A DNA stretch of 8,903 nucleotides from Acidobacteriota bacterium (lineage in GTDB: Bacteria > Acidobacteriota > Terriglobia > Terriglobales > Acidobacteriaceae): positions 1 through 8,903 of the forward strand of contig JAGWML010000125.1 of NCBI GenBank assembly GCA_028873155.1. Direction: 5' to 3'. The notes under the pieces were generated by a model. That model made no database searches. It was not told the DNA's origin and saw only the letters and a program-made list of their open reading frames with translations. Both the position numbers and the translations under genes were made by a program. The first letter of the stretch is position 1. Each line of letters starts with the position of its first letter. Of the stretch, positions 1 to 5,904 are shown piece after piece.

Positions 1-9
1 TGTGGACCC

Positions 10-37
10 GCCACAGCCTTCGGGCTCGGCTTTGTCT
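10..37 (+). terminator. Candidate intrinsic terminator of an upstream gene
   Basis: AGCC (15-18) and GGCT (23-26) pair around a TTCG loop, giving a stable C(UUCG)G-type tetraloop. Flanking GCC (10-12) and GGC (28-30) can extend the stem across a small internal loop, and TTTGTCT follows. This resembles the end of a plus-strand transcript entering from the left. An alternative stem, TGTGG (1-5) with CCACA (11-15), competes with it. The T tract is short and the upstream gene is outside the window, so this is a weak inference. Confidence 0.35.
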
Positions 38-96
38 GGCCCCATTTTCGCTTGCAACGCCATCCGCCCAGATAGTGTGAACAGGCCCTAGACAAC

Positions 97-636
97 ATGA
101 AGCGGATCTGCGTCGATATGGATGAGGTCATTGCGGATACGCTCTCAGAGCATCTACGGCGGTACAACGCGGCATTCGACGAAGCAGTCACAGTGGATGA
201 ACTGGCCGGAAAGGGGCTCTGGGAAGTGGCCCCTACGGATCGTCAGGCGCATCTGCGGGCGATCCTGGATGCCGAAGACTTCTTTGAAGACCTGCCGCTG
301 ATGCCCGATGCGCAGCCGGTGCTGAAGGAGTTGAGAGCGCGCTTTGAGATCTTTATCGCATCGCAGGCCATGATGGTGCCGAACTCGCTCGGGCCCAAGT
401 ACCGGTGGCTGCAGCGGCATTTTCCGTTTATTCCGCCCACGCACTATGTGTTCTGCGGCCACAAGAGCATTCTGCGGGCGGAGTATTTAATTGATGACCT
501 GCCACGCAACCTGGAGCGGTTTGAAGGGCGCGGGCTGCTGTACACGGCCCCACATAACCTGCTGGCAACGGGGTTCACCCGCGTCAACAACTGGCTGGAA
601 GTCGCCAGCTACTTTGCGGACATGCATAACGAGTAG
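97..636 (+). CDS. 5'(3')-deoxyribonucleotidase, HAD superfamily
   Basis: A 179-residue protein that looks like the NT5C / bacterial 5'-nucleotidase family, cytosolic enzymes that dephosphorylate (deoxy)nucleoside monophosphates and so trim nucleotide pools. HAD motif I is seen as VDMDEVIADT near the N terminus (nucleophile Asp7, acid/base Asp9). Motif II is probably FIASQ (Ser89), motif III Lys123 in GHKS, and motif IV LIDDLP with Asp133 and Asp134. The helical insertion between motifs I and II has the short cap expected for this family, and length is usual. The ATG at 97 starts exactly at the beta-strand leading into motif I, so little alternative exists, although the upstream Shine-Dalgarno is poor. 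The gene is convergent with the XRE regulator, and its TAG stop (634-636) lies inside a perfect inverted repeat. Exact substrate cannot be read from sequence; phosphatase activity on another phosphomonoester is possible. Confidence 0.85.
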   Translation: MKRICVDMDEVIADTLSEHLRRYNAAFDEAVTVDELAGKGLWEVAPTDRQAHLRAILDAEDFFEDLPLMPDAQPVLKELRARFEIFIASQAMMVPNSLGPKYRWLQRHFPFIPPTHYVFCGHKSILRAEYLIDDLPRNLERFEGRGLLYTAPHNLLATGFTRVNNWLEVASYFADMHNE

Positions 637-676
637 ACGGATCAAACCAGCGCCTGCGGGATTGATCCGTCTACTC
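631..676. terminator. 15-bp perfect inverted repeat between convergent genes
   Basis: GAGTAGACGGATCAA (631-645) is matched exactly by its reverse complement TTGATCCGTCTACTC (662-676) around a 16-nt loop, part of which (CC/GG and GC/GC pairs) can extend the stem. The nucleotidase stop TAG (634-636) lies in the left arm, and the regulator stop (675-677, TGA on the minus strand) overlaps the right arm. The structure forms in RNA from either strand, so a bidirectional terminator or 3'-end stabiliser is likely. There is no T tract on either side, so classical intrinsic termination is not assured. Confidence 0.7.
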
Positions 677-1397
677 AGCGAGGGCCCGCAGGCAACGGGG
701 TTGCGGGCGCGGGCGTGCGCTGCCCCGCCTGACGCACCAGGGCGACGGGCTGCGATTGCGGCGGTTGATGCATGGTCACAATGAGCGCATCGGCCGGCCT
801 CTTACCCTGGCACCAGTAGGAGTGGGGCGTGCTGGCGTCAAAGTAGACGGCGTCCCCTGCCTCCAGCGTGGTGTGCTGATCGCCGTGGCGCAGGTCGAGG
901 CTGCCGTCCAGTACGTAAAGAAACTCATAGCCGGGATGCATGTGCGCGCGCGGCTCCTGGCCCTTTTCGAGCGGAACGAACTGGGCGTAGTAGGGGTCCA
1001 TGTGGCGGTCGGGGACCATGTAACCGAGACTCTCAAAGAAATAGGTGGGATGCTCGACGCCGGTCTGCGGCAGCCGAACCCGCTCCTTCTTCCTGTGCAC
1101 GCGGAACATGGATTGGGGCTCGCTCTCAAAGAAATACGAGAGGTCCTTGGAAAAAACCATGGCTATGCGCGCCAGGTTCCGCAGGGTGGGGACCACCCGT
1201 CCGGTTTCAAGCTGCGAGAGGAAGCTGGCCGAGAGGCCGGTGTGCTTGCCCAGTTCAACCAACCCCATGGACTTCTTGAGCCGCAGCCGCTTGATGCGTT
1301 CGCCGATGTGTTTTTCGGCAATGAAGCGTTCAGTCGTTTCAGGGTCAACCTGCGACTTTTGTGTCTCTTCGGTGCGAACTGTTGCCAAATCTGCCAT
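675..1397 (-). CDS. XRE-family transcriptional regulator with C-terminal cupin domain
   Basis: A 240-residue DNA-binding regulator. Residues about 31-90 form an XRE helix-turn-helix; the recognition region reads GLSASFLSQLETGRVVPTL. Residues about 135-210 form a single cupin_2 barrel with a complete motif 1 (Gly146, His152, His154, Glu158, Gly165) and His192 in motif 2, so a bound metal ion is plausible. The family pairs a DNA-binding head with a small-molecule-sensing cupin and includes PuuR-like regulators; the ligand here is unknown. A Pro/Ala-rich tail of about 25 residues ends the protein. The ATG is supported by GGAGGG on the minus strand (1403-1408) five bases upstream. The gene is divergent from the TIGR01777 gene at 1534, so autoregulation and control of that neighbour are reasonable inferences. 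A long open frame on the opposite strand is a codon-bias shadow. Confidence 0.9.
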   Translation of the reverse strand: MADLATVRTEETQKSQVDPETTERFIAEKHIGERIKRLRLKKSMGLVELGKHTGLSASFLSQLETGRVVPTLRNLARIAMVFSKDLSYFFESEPQSMFRVHRKKERVRLPQTGVEHPTYFFESLGYMVPDRHMDPYYAQFVPLEKGQEPRAHMHPGYEFLYVLDGSLDLRHGDQHTTLEAGDAVYFDASTPHSYWCQGKRPADALIVTMHQPPQSQPVALVRQAGQRTPAPATPLPAGPR

Positions 1398-1402
1398 ATG
1401 CG

Positions 1403-1408
1403 CCCTCC
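1403..1408 (-). promoter_or_regulatory. Ribosome binding site of the XRE/cupin regulator
   Basis: The minus strand reads GGAGGG, five bases before the ATG at 1397. It is the strongest Shine-Dalgarno match I noticed in the window and fixes this start. Confidence 0.7.
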
Positions 1409-1495
1409 GCGTCAGTCGCGCATTCTTTTGGATGTTGCCGTCGTCAAAATTGATTCTGATCTTGCCAAATAAAATAAAGAGCGCGAACGCGGTTT

Positions 1496-1532
1496 GGATT
1501 CATCCTAAGGAAAGGAAAATCCATCCTGTCAA
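1496..1532. promoter_or_regulatory. Operator-like repeats in the divergent control region
   Basis: The AT-rich gap between the XRE regulator and the TIGR01777 gene holds two related sites 21 bp apart (about two helical turns): ATTCATCCT (1498-1506) and ATCCATCCT (1519-1527). An imperfect inverted repeat, GGATTCATCCT (1496-1506) against AGGAAAATCC (1513-1522), overlaps them. A perfect minus-strand TTGACA, which could serve as a -35 for the regulator gene, lies at 1527-1532, but the best -10 (TAGGAT) is 19 bases away. Plus-strand TAAAAT at 1470-1475 is a possible -10 lacking a well-spaced -35. Placement fits binding by the adjacent regulator; this is inferred. Confidence 0.35.
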
Positions 1533-1533
1533 T

Positions 1534-2493
1534 ATGGAGATGACAAAAGAGCCTCGGCGGGTTGTCTTGAGCGGTGCATCCGGTTTGCTGGGTGGGTCGC
1601 TGCTGCAGGCTCTTGCCGCCCGTGGCGACCAGCCGGTCCAGCTTGTGCGGCAGTTCCCGAAGGTGCAGAGATCGGTCGAAGGTGACCCAAATAGACCCCT
1701 TTTGCTGGCATGGAATGCTGCAGCCGAATCGCCTGTTACCGATTCAGCCATGCTGGAGGGGCTCAAGGCTGCCGTCCACTTCTCGGGAGCGAATATCTCC
1801 GGACGGCGCTGGACGCGCACCTACCAGCGGGAGATGACCGAGAGCCGACTGGTGACGACGGCTGCGCTTGTGCGCCTGCTCAGCCGACTGCGTCGTCCGC
1901 CTGAGGTGCTGCTTGCCGCTTCGGCGATTGGCTTCTACGGCGACCGGGGCGAAGAGATGCTGGATGAAGGGACGCCAGCCGGAGATGGATTCTTCCCCGA
2001 ACTCTGCCAGCAATGGGAGGCGGCGGCAAAGCCTGCCATGGAAGCCGGAATTCGCGTGGTGCATCTGCGGTTCGGCGTTGTTCTGTCATCGAAGGGCGGC
2101 GCGCTGGCGAAGATGCTTCCACTCTTTCGCCTGGGACTCGGAGGACAGCTGGGCAGCGGGCGGCAGTGGATGAGCTGGATCAGCCTGGACGATGCGATGC
2201 GCGCGATGCTCTTTGCGATGGAGACGCCGAATCTGCAAGGGCCGGTCAACCTGACTGCGCCGAATCCGGTGACGAATCGAGAGTTTACGCGGGCACTGGC
2301 AAGGCAGCTCAAGCGTCCCGCAGTGGCTCCTGTGCCCGCCTTTGCCCTGAGGCTTGCGCTGGGCCAGATGGCCGATGAGGCGCTGCTGGCCAGCGCCCGT
2401 GTCTTTCCCGGCAAGCTGCTATCAGCTGGATTTCAATTTGAGCATCCCGTGCTGGAGCAGGCGCTCGCGGCATCTCTGCCGCCGGAGCGCTGA
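1534..2493 (+). CDS. TIGR01777 family NAD(P)-binding epimerase-like protein (YfcH/SDR39U1-like)
   Basis: A 319-residue atypical short-chain dehydrogenase of the sugar-epimerase-like TIGR01777 group (E. coli YfcH, eukaryotic SDR39U1), whose substrate is not established. The Rossmann dinucleotide motif GASGLLG is at residues 14-20. Family landmarks follow in order: FSGANISGRRW; the ASAIGFYG segment (Tyr135); RFGVVLS with a GGALAKMLPLF stretch; a QWMSWISLDD block; then a C-terminal DUF1731-type end with LLASARVFPGKLLSAGF. The frame stays open far upstream, but that part overlaps the opposite-strand regulator, so I place the start just before the first beta-strand. ATG 1534 and ATG 1540 are both possible. 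Neither has a well-spaced Shine-Dalgarno: AAGGAAAGGA at 1507-1516 is about 17 bases from 1534. Divergent from the XRE/cupin gene and convergent with yidC. Confidence 0.88.
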   Translation: MEMTKEPRRVVLSGASGLLGGSLLQALAARGDQPVQLVRQFPKVQRSVEGDPNRPLLLAWNAAAESPVTDSAMLEGLKAAVHFSGANISGRRWTRTYQREMTESRLVTTAALVRLLSRLRRPPEVLLAASAIGFYGDRGEEMLDEGTPAGDGFFPELCQQWEAAAKPAMEAGIRVVHLRFGVVLSSKGGALAKMLPLFRLGLGGQLGSGRQWMSWISLDDAMRAMLFAMETPNLQGPVNLTAPNPVTNREFTRALARQLKRPAVAPVPAFALRLALGQMADEALLASARVFPGKLLSAGFQFEHPVLEQALAASLPPER

Positions 2494-2513
2494 CTTGAAA
2501 CTGCGACCATGGA

Positions 2514-2561
2514 TTCGGTGGGAGTGCGGGCTTCGGTGAGAGGCCGGCGCGGCCTCCCACC
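2514..2561. terminator. Stem-loop between convergent TIGR01777 gene and yidC
   Basis: GGTGAGAGGCCG (2535-2546) pairs with CGGCCTCCCACC (2550-2561) around a 3-nt loop, with one A.C mismatch, giving a strong GC-rich hairpin in the 75-bp gap. A near copy of the left arm lies 18 bases earlier (TTCGGTGGGAG at 2514-2524 versus TTCGGTGAGAG at 2532-2542), and its GGTGGGAG pairs perfectly with the same CTCCCACC. Two mutually exclusive stems are thus possible. Position suggests a bidirectional terminator; no T tract follows on either strand. Confidence 0.55.
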
Positions 2562-2568
2562 CTACTGG

Positions 2569-4413
2569 CTAACGCTTGCCCTGCACGACACGCGGGTTGG
2601 CGCCGGCCTTCTTCTGTGCGCGGCGGGCGGCGATGGCGTGCATCTCCTTGCCCATGCTGGACTGGTTGACGCCGAGCTGCATGAGGATATTCACGATGTT
2701 GCTGGTGCCCCAGTAGAGAGCCAGACCCGAAGCGTAGTGCCACAGGACAAAGCCCATGATGACCGGGCTCATGATGGCCATCATCCTACGCTGTGAGGCA
2801 TCCATCCCTGGCGAAGGCGTCATGTACTGCACCAGGAACATGGAGACGATGATGAGGACCGGCAGGATGTGCAGTGGATCGGGCGCGGAGAGATCGGTGA
2901 GCCAGAACCAGTGTGCCTGGCGCAGCTCCACTGCATTCTGAAGGACGCGGAAATAGGCGAAGAAGAGCGGAATCTGGGGCAGCATCGGCAAACAACTGCC
3001 GTACATGTTGACGCCCTCAGCCTGATACAGCGCCATCATCTCCGTGTTCATCTCGGAGCGCTTGGGGTCGTTCATTTTCAGGTTGGCGTAGCGCCGCCGG
3101 ATGGCATCGACCTTGGGCTGAACGCGCATCATCTTGAGCGACGACTTCATCGCCATGAAGCGCGTAGGCAGCATGATGAGGTTGAAGGCGATGGTGAAGA
3201 TGATGATGGCCCAGCCCCAGTTGTAGGCACCCGGCCCAAGCAGACCGCGCAGCCAGCGCAAGGCAAGATAAAGGGGCTTTGCGATGAGGCCGAGCCAGTC
3301 TCCAAACTGGATCAGAGGGGAAAGAGAAGGGCCATCGGGTTTGCCGTCCGGGCCGATGGAGTAGATGGTCTTGAGTACATCCATCTGCTTGGGGCCGGCG
3401 TACAAACGCAGGTGCGTGGCTCCGCTGGCGTCACCCACGGCCAGACCGAGAACGTCATCCGGCTTCTTCTGACTGGCTGGATTGGAGAGGTCGCTGGGCA
3501 GATCGTAGGTGTTGTGCAGCGTGACGAGCGTGGCGCGCGATGGCACATCGGGCAGGAAGGCGGCGGCAAAGTAGAGGTCGGTGAGCGCGGCGTACTGGTA
3601 GGGCTGGTCGTAGGTAGCGTTGCCGCTTACCTTGGCGGACTTCATGCTCTCGTGCTTGCCGTCAATCGACCAGTCCAGTTGCGAGAGAGTCCGGATTGAA
3701 TTGAGCGTGGAAGAATTAGGAAGAAATTCTTCCATGTCGCCGAGGCCTGCGGGCCAGCAGAGCAAAGCGCGGACAGGAACACCATTGCGCAGGACCTGGC
3801 TGTCGATGGAGAGGACGTAGCTGGAATCAAAGTGAAACGTCTTGACGACGTCGAGACCGCTTGCGGAATAGTGATAGGTGAGAGAACCGGGAGCGATGCG
3901 CTGGCCCGTCGCAGAGGGCTGATAGAGCGCCTGGTTCAATTGCGCAGTCAGCGCCGGCTCATAGGTATAGAACGAGAGCGGCAGTCCAAAGTGCTCGGCC
4001 AACTGCGCCTGAACCAGATCGAGCGGCTTGCCTGTGTGGTCGAGATATTTCTTGAGATACCAGTGCTTGACTTGCGCGCCGCGATTCGTGAAGACGATGC
4101 GGTAGAGCTCGTTCTCGATGATGGTCTCGGTCTCGCTGGAGGCGGTGATTGCCGCAGCGGCAGACGCCTGTGAGCCGGAAGTGCCCGCGGCTGGCGCGGC
4201 AGCTGGGGCAGACTGATTGGCCGTCTGTGTGGCCTGCTGTGCAGTTTGCGTCGCGGGTGCGGGCGGATTCTCCTTGCTCCGGAAGAACTGGAAGCCCAGG
4301 ATCGCGATGAGCGCAATGAAGGTGAAGGTTGTGAGGCTGCGGAAATCTCCGCCGCTGCCACTGCCGCCGCCGGAGCCCTGCGGGTCAAGATTAGGATTGC
4401 GAATTTCGGGCAA
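2569..4413 (-). CDS. yidC: YidC/Oxa1 membrane protein insertase
   Basis: A 614-residue inner-membrane insertase that inserts and folds membrane proteins alone or with SecYEG. From the N terminus it shows a short Gly/Ser-rich cytoplasmic stretch, a first membrane helix at about 24-44, an Ala/Gln/Thr-rich linker, a large periplasmic domain to about residue 375 as in Gram-negative YidCs, and a C-terminal 60KD_IMP/Oxa1 domain. In that domain membrane segments lie at about 402-416, 475-491, 514-531 and 544-577. Arg418 in LPTRFMAMKSS is the likely conserved groove arginine, and QPKVDAIRRRY begins the cytoplasmic coiled-coil hairpin. The tail is basic. I choose TTG 4413, because minus-strand AGGAAG (4420-4425) precedes it by six bases and the protein then starts MPEIRNPNLDPQG; an ATG 30 codons upstream would overlap yidD and add an unconvincing segment. 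It follows yidD by 52 bases. Confidence 0.95.
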   Translation of the reverse strand: MPEIRNPNLDPQGSGGGSGSGGDFRSLTTFTFIALIAILGFQFFRSKENPPAPATQTAQQATQTANQSAPAAAPAAGTSGSQASAAAAITASSETETIIENELYRIVFTNRGAQVKHWYLKKYLDHTGKPLDLVQAQLAEHFGLPLSFYTYEPALTAQLNQALYQPSATGQRIAPGSLTYHYSASGLDVVKTFHFDSSYVLSIDSQVLRNGVPVRALLCWPAGLGDMEEFLPNSSTLNSIRTLSQLDWSIDGKHESMKSAKVSGNATYDQPYQYAALTDLYFAAAFLPDVPSRATLVTLHNTYDLPSDLSNPASQKKPDDVLGLAVGDASGATHLRLYAGPKQMDVLKTIYSIGPDGKPDGPSLSPLIQFGDWLGLIAKPLYLALRWLRGLLGPGAYNWGWAIIIFTIAFNLIMLPTRFMAMKSSLKMMRVQPKVDAIRRRYANLKMNDPKRSEMNTEMMALYQAEGVNMYGSCLPMLPQIPLFFAYFRVLQNAVELRQAHWFWLTDLSAPDPLHILPVLIIVSMFLVQYMTPSPGMDASQRRMMAIMSPVIMGFVLWHYASGLALYWGTSNIVNILMQLGVNQSSMGKEMHAIAARRAQKKAGANPRVVQGKR

Positions 4414-4419
4414 AGGAAA

Positions 4420-4425
4420 CTTCCT
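4420..4425 (-). promoter_or_regulatory. Shine-Dalgarno deciding the TTG start of yidC
   Basis: The minus strand reads AGGAAG, six bases from TTG at 4413. The site sits in a small palindrome, AGGAAGTTTCCT, directly against the start codon, so AGGA could fold onto TCCT and partly hide the site. Confidence 0.55.
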
Positions 4426-4465
4426 GTCGTTGGGTGAAGACGCGGGCCTGTGTGCGCCGCTCTCT

Positions 4466-4729
4466 CTATGGTAATGGTTTGCCCCGCAGATGGGGTGATA
4501 CACGTGGAGGCGGAACCTGGTCGAGACCGCCGCGGCTGAAAGGATTGCACCGAAGCAGGCGCCAGGCCGCTAATCCGATACCGCGCAAAGGACCGTGCGT
4601 GGCAATGGCGATGGCGGCGTACTCCGAGCAGGTAGGCAGATACCGGCAACCGCCGGGCTTGACCGCATGAATGAGCGGAGAGAGATGCCGTTTGTAGAAC
4701 GCGAGCAAGGCAAGCAGGAAGCGGGTCAT
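4466..4729 (-). CDS. yidD: Membrane protein insertion efficiency factor YidD
   Basis: An 87-residue small protein of the YidD (DUF37) family, a membrane-associated helper whose loss modestly impairs YidC-dependent insertion. The family signature is intact: an amphipathic N-terminal helix including YKRHLSPL, then GGCRYLPTCSEYA with Cys28 and Cys34, and the LLRCNPFSRGG block with Cys61. Length is typical. Its ATG overlaps the rnpA stop by four bases (ATGA on the minus strand, 4726-4729), a translational-coupling arrangement, and there is only a weak AGG upstream. It lies between rnpA and yidC, the standard order. Confidence 0.95.
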   Translation of the reverse strand: MTRFLLALLAFYKRHLSPLIHAVKPGGCRYLPTCSEYAAIAIATHGPLRGIGLAAWRLLRCNPFSRGGLDQVPPPRVSPHLRGKPLP

Positions 4730-5169
4730 GGGATCGGCCTGACGGGCTGCGACGAACGCATGCGCACAGCCTCGGCGGCAGCCTGTTCCAGCAGGCGGAC
4801 CAGCTCCGCGTCAAGCTGCGCGAAGTCCACGGTGAGAACGGCCCTGCGCGGATGGAGAATCAAGTCACACCCGAGCGGCAGCAGGTCGATGTGGCGCCGC
4901 AGTACTTCACGCATCCGACGCTTGATGCGATTGCGTTCGTGAGACTTGCCGATCACCTTGCCGACGGTGAGGCCGACGCGGGGTGCAGCGTCCTCTTCTT
5001 CGTTGAGCGCGAGGAACCAGCTCATCGACACGGATTGGCGTTTGCGGCTGGCCTGATAGGCGCGTTGAAAATCGGCGTGATGCCGCAGCCGAAAGGCTGA
5101 GAGCGACTGGCGCGCCTTCACGCGATGGCGCGCAGCGGTCTGTTTCTCAAGTTGTGGCCGGGTTTCCAT
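4726..5169 (-). CDS. rnpA: Ribonuclease P protein component
   Basis: A 147-residue basic protein subunit of RNase P, which helps the catalytic RNA bind and cleave the 5' leader of precursor tRNAs. The core begins at about residue 27 with RLRHHADFQRAYQ, continues through GLTVGKVIGKSHERN, and holds the RNR motif (Arg79-Asn80-Arg81) in RNRIKRRMREVLRR, the main RNA-contact helix. The roughly 25-residue basic N-terminal extension and the C-terminal tail make it slightly longer than the common 110-125 residues. The ATG at 5169 has no visible Shine-Dalgarno; a GTG 16 codons in (giving 131 residues) is an alternative. The frame is open back to rpmH but offers no ATG, GTG or TTG there. Downstream of rpmH by 78 bases; overlaps yidD by four. 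Confidence 0.94.
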   Translation of the reverse strand: METRPQLEKQTAARHRVKARQSLSAFRLRHHADFQRAYQASRKRQSVSMSWFLALNEEEDAAPRVGLTVGKVIGKSHERNRIKRRMREVLRRHIDLLPLGCDLILHPRRAVLTVDFAQLDAELVRLLEQAAAEAVRMRSSQPVRPIP

Positions 5170-5193
5170 CGGAGTGCAGTGAGGAATGGTGTG

Positions 5194-5223
5194 CCGGAGC
5201 GGAAAGGTGGAGAGCCGCTCCAG
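5194..5223 (-). terminator. Stem-loop in the rpmH-rnpA spacer
   Basis: On the minus strand CTGGAGCGG (5223-5215) pairs with CCGCTCCGG (5202-5194), nine pairs including one wobble, around a 12-nt loop. It lies in the 78-base spacer between the rpmH stop and rnpA start. It has no T tract, so it more likely acts as a processing or attenuation element that sets different levels of L34 and the RNase P protein than as a full terminator. Functional role is inferred. Confidence 0.45.
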
Positions 5224-5247
5224 CTTTAACCGGGAAGGCGCTCGCAG

Positions 5248-5403
5248 TTAGTCGCGGTATCCGGCACTGACAGCAACGCGCTTGCGGCCGATAGCGCGGC
5301 GGCGGCTGAGCACGGCTGCGCCGCTTTTGGTCTTCATGCGTGAACGGAAACCGTGGGTCTTCACGCGGCTGCGGCGGTTGGGTTGAAATGTGCGCTTGGG
5401 CAT
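5248..5403 (-). CDS. rpmH: Large ribosomal subunit protein bL34
   Basis: A 51-residue, very basic ribosomal protein. It starts MPKRTFQPNRRSRVKTHGFR, continues with SRMKTKSGAAVLSRRRAIGRKR, and matches the bL34 family almost end to end, with a few extra residues at the C terminus. The frame is open 22 codons further upstream, but the MPKRTFQPN start is family-invariant, and GAGGAG on the minus strand (5413-5418) lies nine bases before the ATG. It is the first gene of the minus-strand rpmH-rnpA-yidD-yidC cluster, so the cluster promoter should lie in 5404 to about 5550; I could not find a convincing hexamer pair. Confidence 0.97.
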   Translation of the reverse strand: MPKRTFQPNRRSRVKTHGFRSRMKTKSGAAVLSRRRAIGRKRVAVSAGYRD

Positions 5404-5904
5404 GGAAATGCGCTCCTCTATGCAATGAAAATCTGCGCCGTTACGGCAAGTCTTAAGTGTATCGTACATTGGGCTTGAAATCCAGTTGGAGCAGACTCGC
5501 GCGACTGCGCGCGGGTTTGCGAGCGGCGATACAGCAGCAACGGAGTCATGAAACTGCCCGGGTGGAAGAATCGATTTTGGCGTGGGCTCGCGGTGCGAGG
5601 TGCAGTTTCACCACCCATGGTGCACACAAGAAATGATTCGTGAAGCTGGTGTGAATGAGGCATTGCAATGAGGCCCAAATGTGCTACTATCGGGACCGTT
5701 CAAGAAAGTTTCCAAGCGTCCCACGGAGCAGGTTCACCCGTGTCCCGATGATTGTTTCAGGGACAGATCACGGCGGCCATGCATGTCAAGGGTTCTCTTC
5801 ACACGGTGAGCCAAGGGCTCGGCCGGATGAGAGTTTTGTTGCCATTGACAGCGGGTTCGAACTTTCCGAGATGTATAGAGGCGGCGCAGGCAAGGATACG
5901 CTCG
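5404..5904. other. Divergent rpmH-dnaA intergenic region, no recognisable oriC
   Basis: This 501-bp gap is where many bacteria keep replication origin elements. I find no TTATCCACA or close variant on either strand and no AT-rich unwinding tract. What is present: an 11-base palindrome GCCGTTACGGC (5437-5447); a GC hairpin CGCGCG-ACTG-CGCGCG (5498-5513); a 9-bp inverted repeat TGAAACTGC (5549-5557) with GCAGTTTCA (5602-5610); CACC-CAT-GGTG (around 5612-5622); a likely dnaA promoter; and a dnaA leader with TGTCCC (5741-5746)/GGGACA (5760-5765) and GAGCC-AAG-GGCTC (5808-5820) hairpins. Short open frames here show no family features. Confidence 0.6.
5663..5690 (+). promoter_or_regulatory. Candidate dnaA promoter
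   Basis: TTGCAA (5663-5668) and TACTAT (5685-5690) are separated by 16 bases, each matching four of six sigma-70 consensus positions. Transcription from here would leave a leader of about 210 bases before the chosen dnaA start. No better pair was seen in the gap. Confidence 0.4.

Noticed and set aside
52..78. TTGCAA and TAGTGT as a promoter for the nucleotidase
   Set aside because: Spacing is only 15 bases and the -10 match is poor; not better than chance in this region.
756..1472. 238-codon plus-strand open frame opposite the XRE/cupin gene
   Set aside because: Antisense to a gene with intact helix-turn-helix and cupin motifs and a strong ribosome binding site; no domain of its own.
1045..1533. 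N-terminal extension of the TIGR01777 gene
   Set aside because: The frame is open, but this stretch overlaps the opposite-strand regulator and its promoter region, and the Rossmann beta-strand begins just after 1534.
2869..3699. 276-codon plus-strand open frame opposite yidC
   Set aside because: Antisense shadow within yidC without recognisable motifs.
5418..5678. Possible small minus-strand gene of 86 codons upstream of rpmH
   Set aside because: No Shine-Dalgarno, no family resemblance, and it occupies the expected rpmH promoter region.
5404..5904. oriC at the rpmH-dnaA gap
   Set aside because: Gene order suggested it, but no DnaA-box-like 9-mers or AT-rich unwinding tract could be found.
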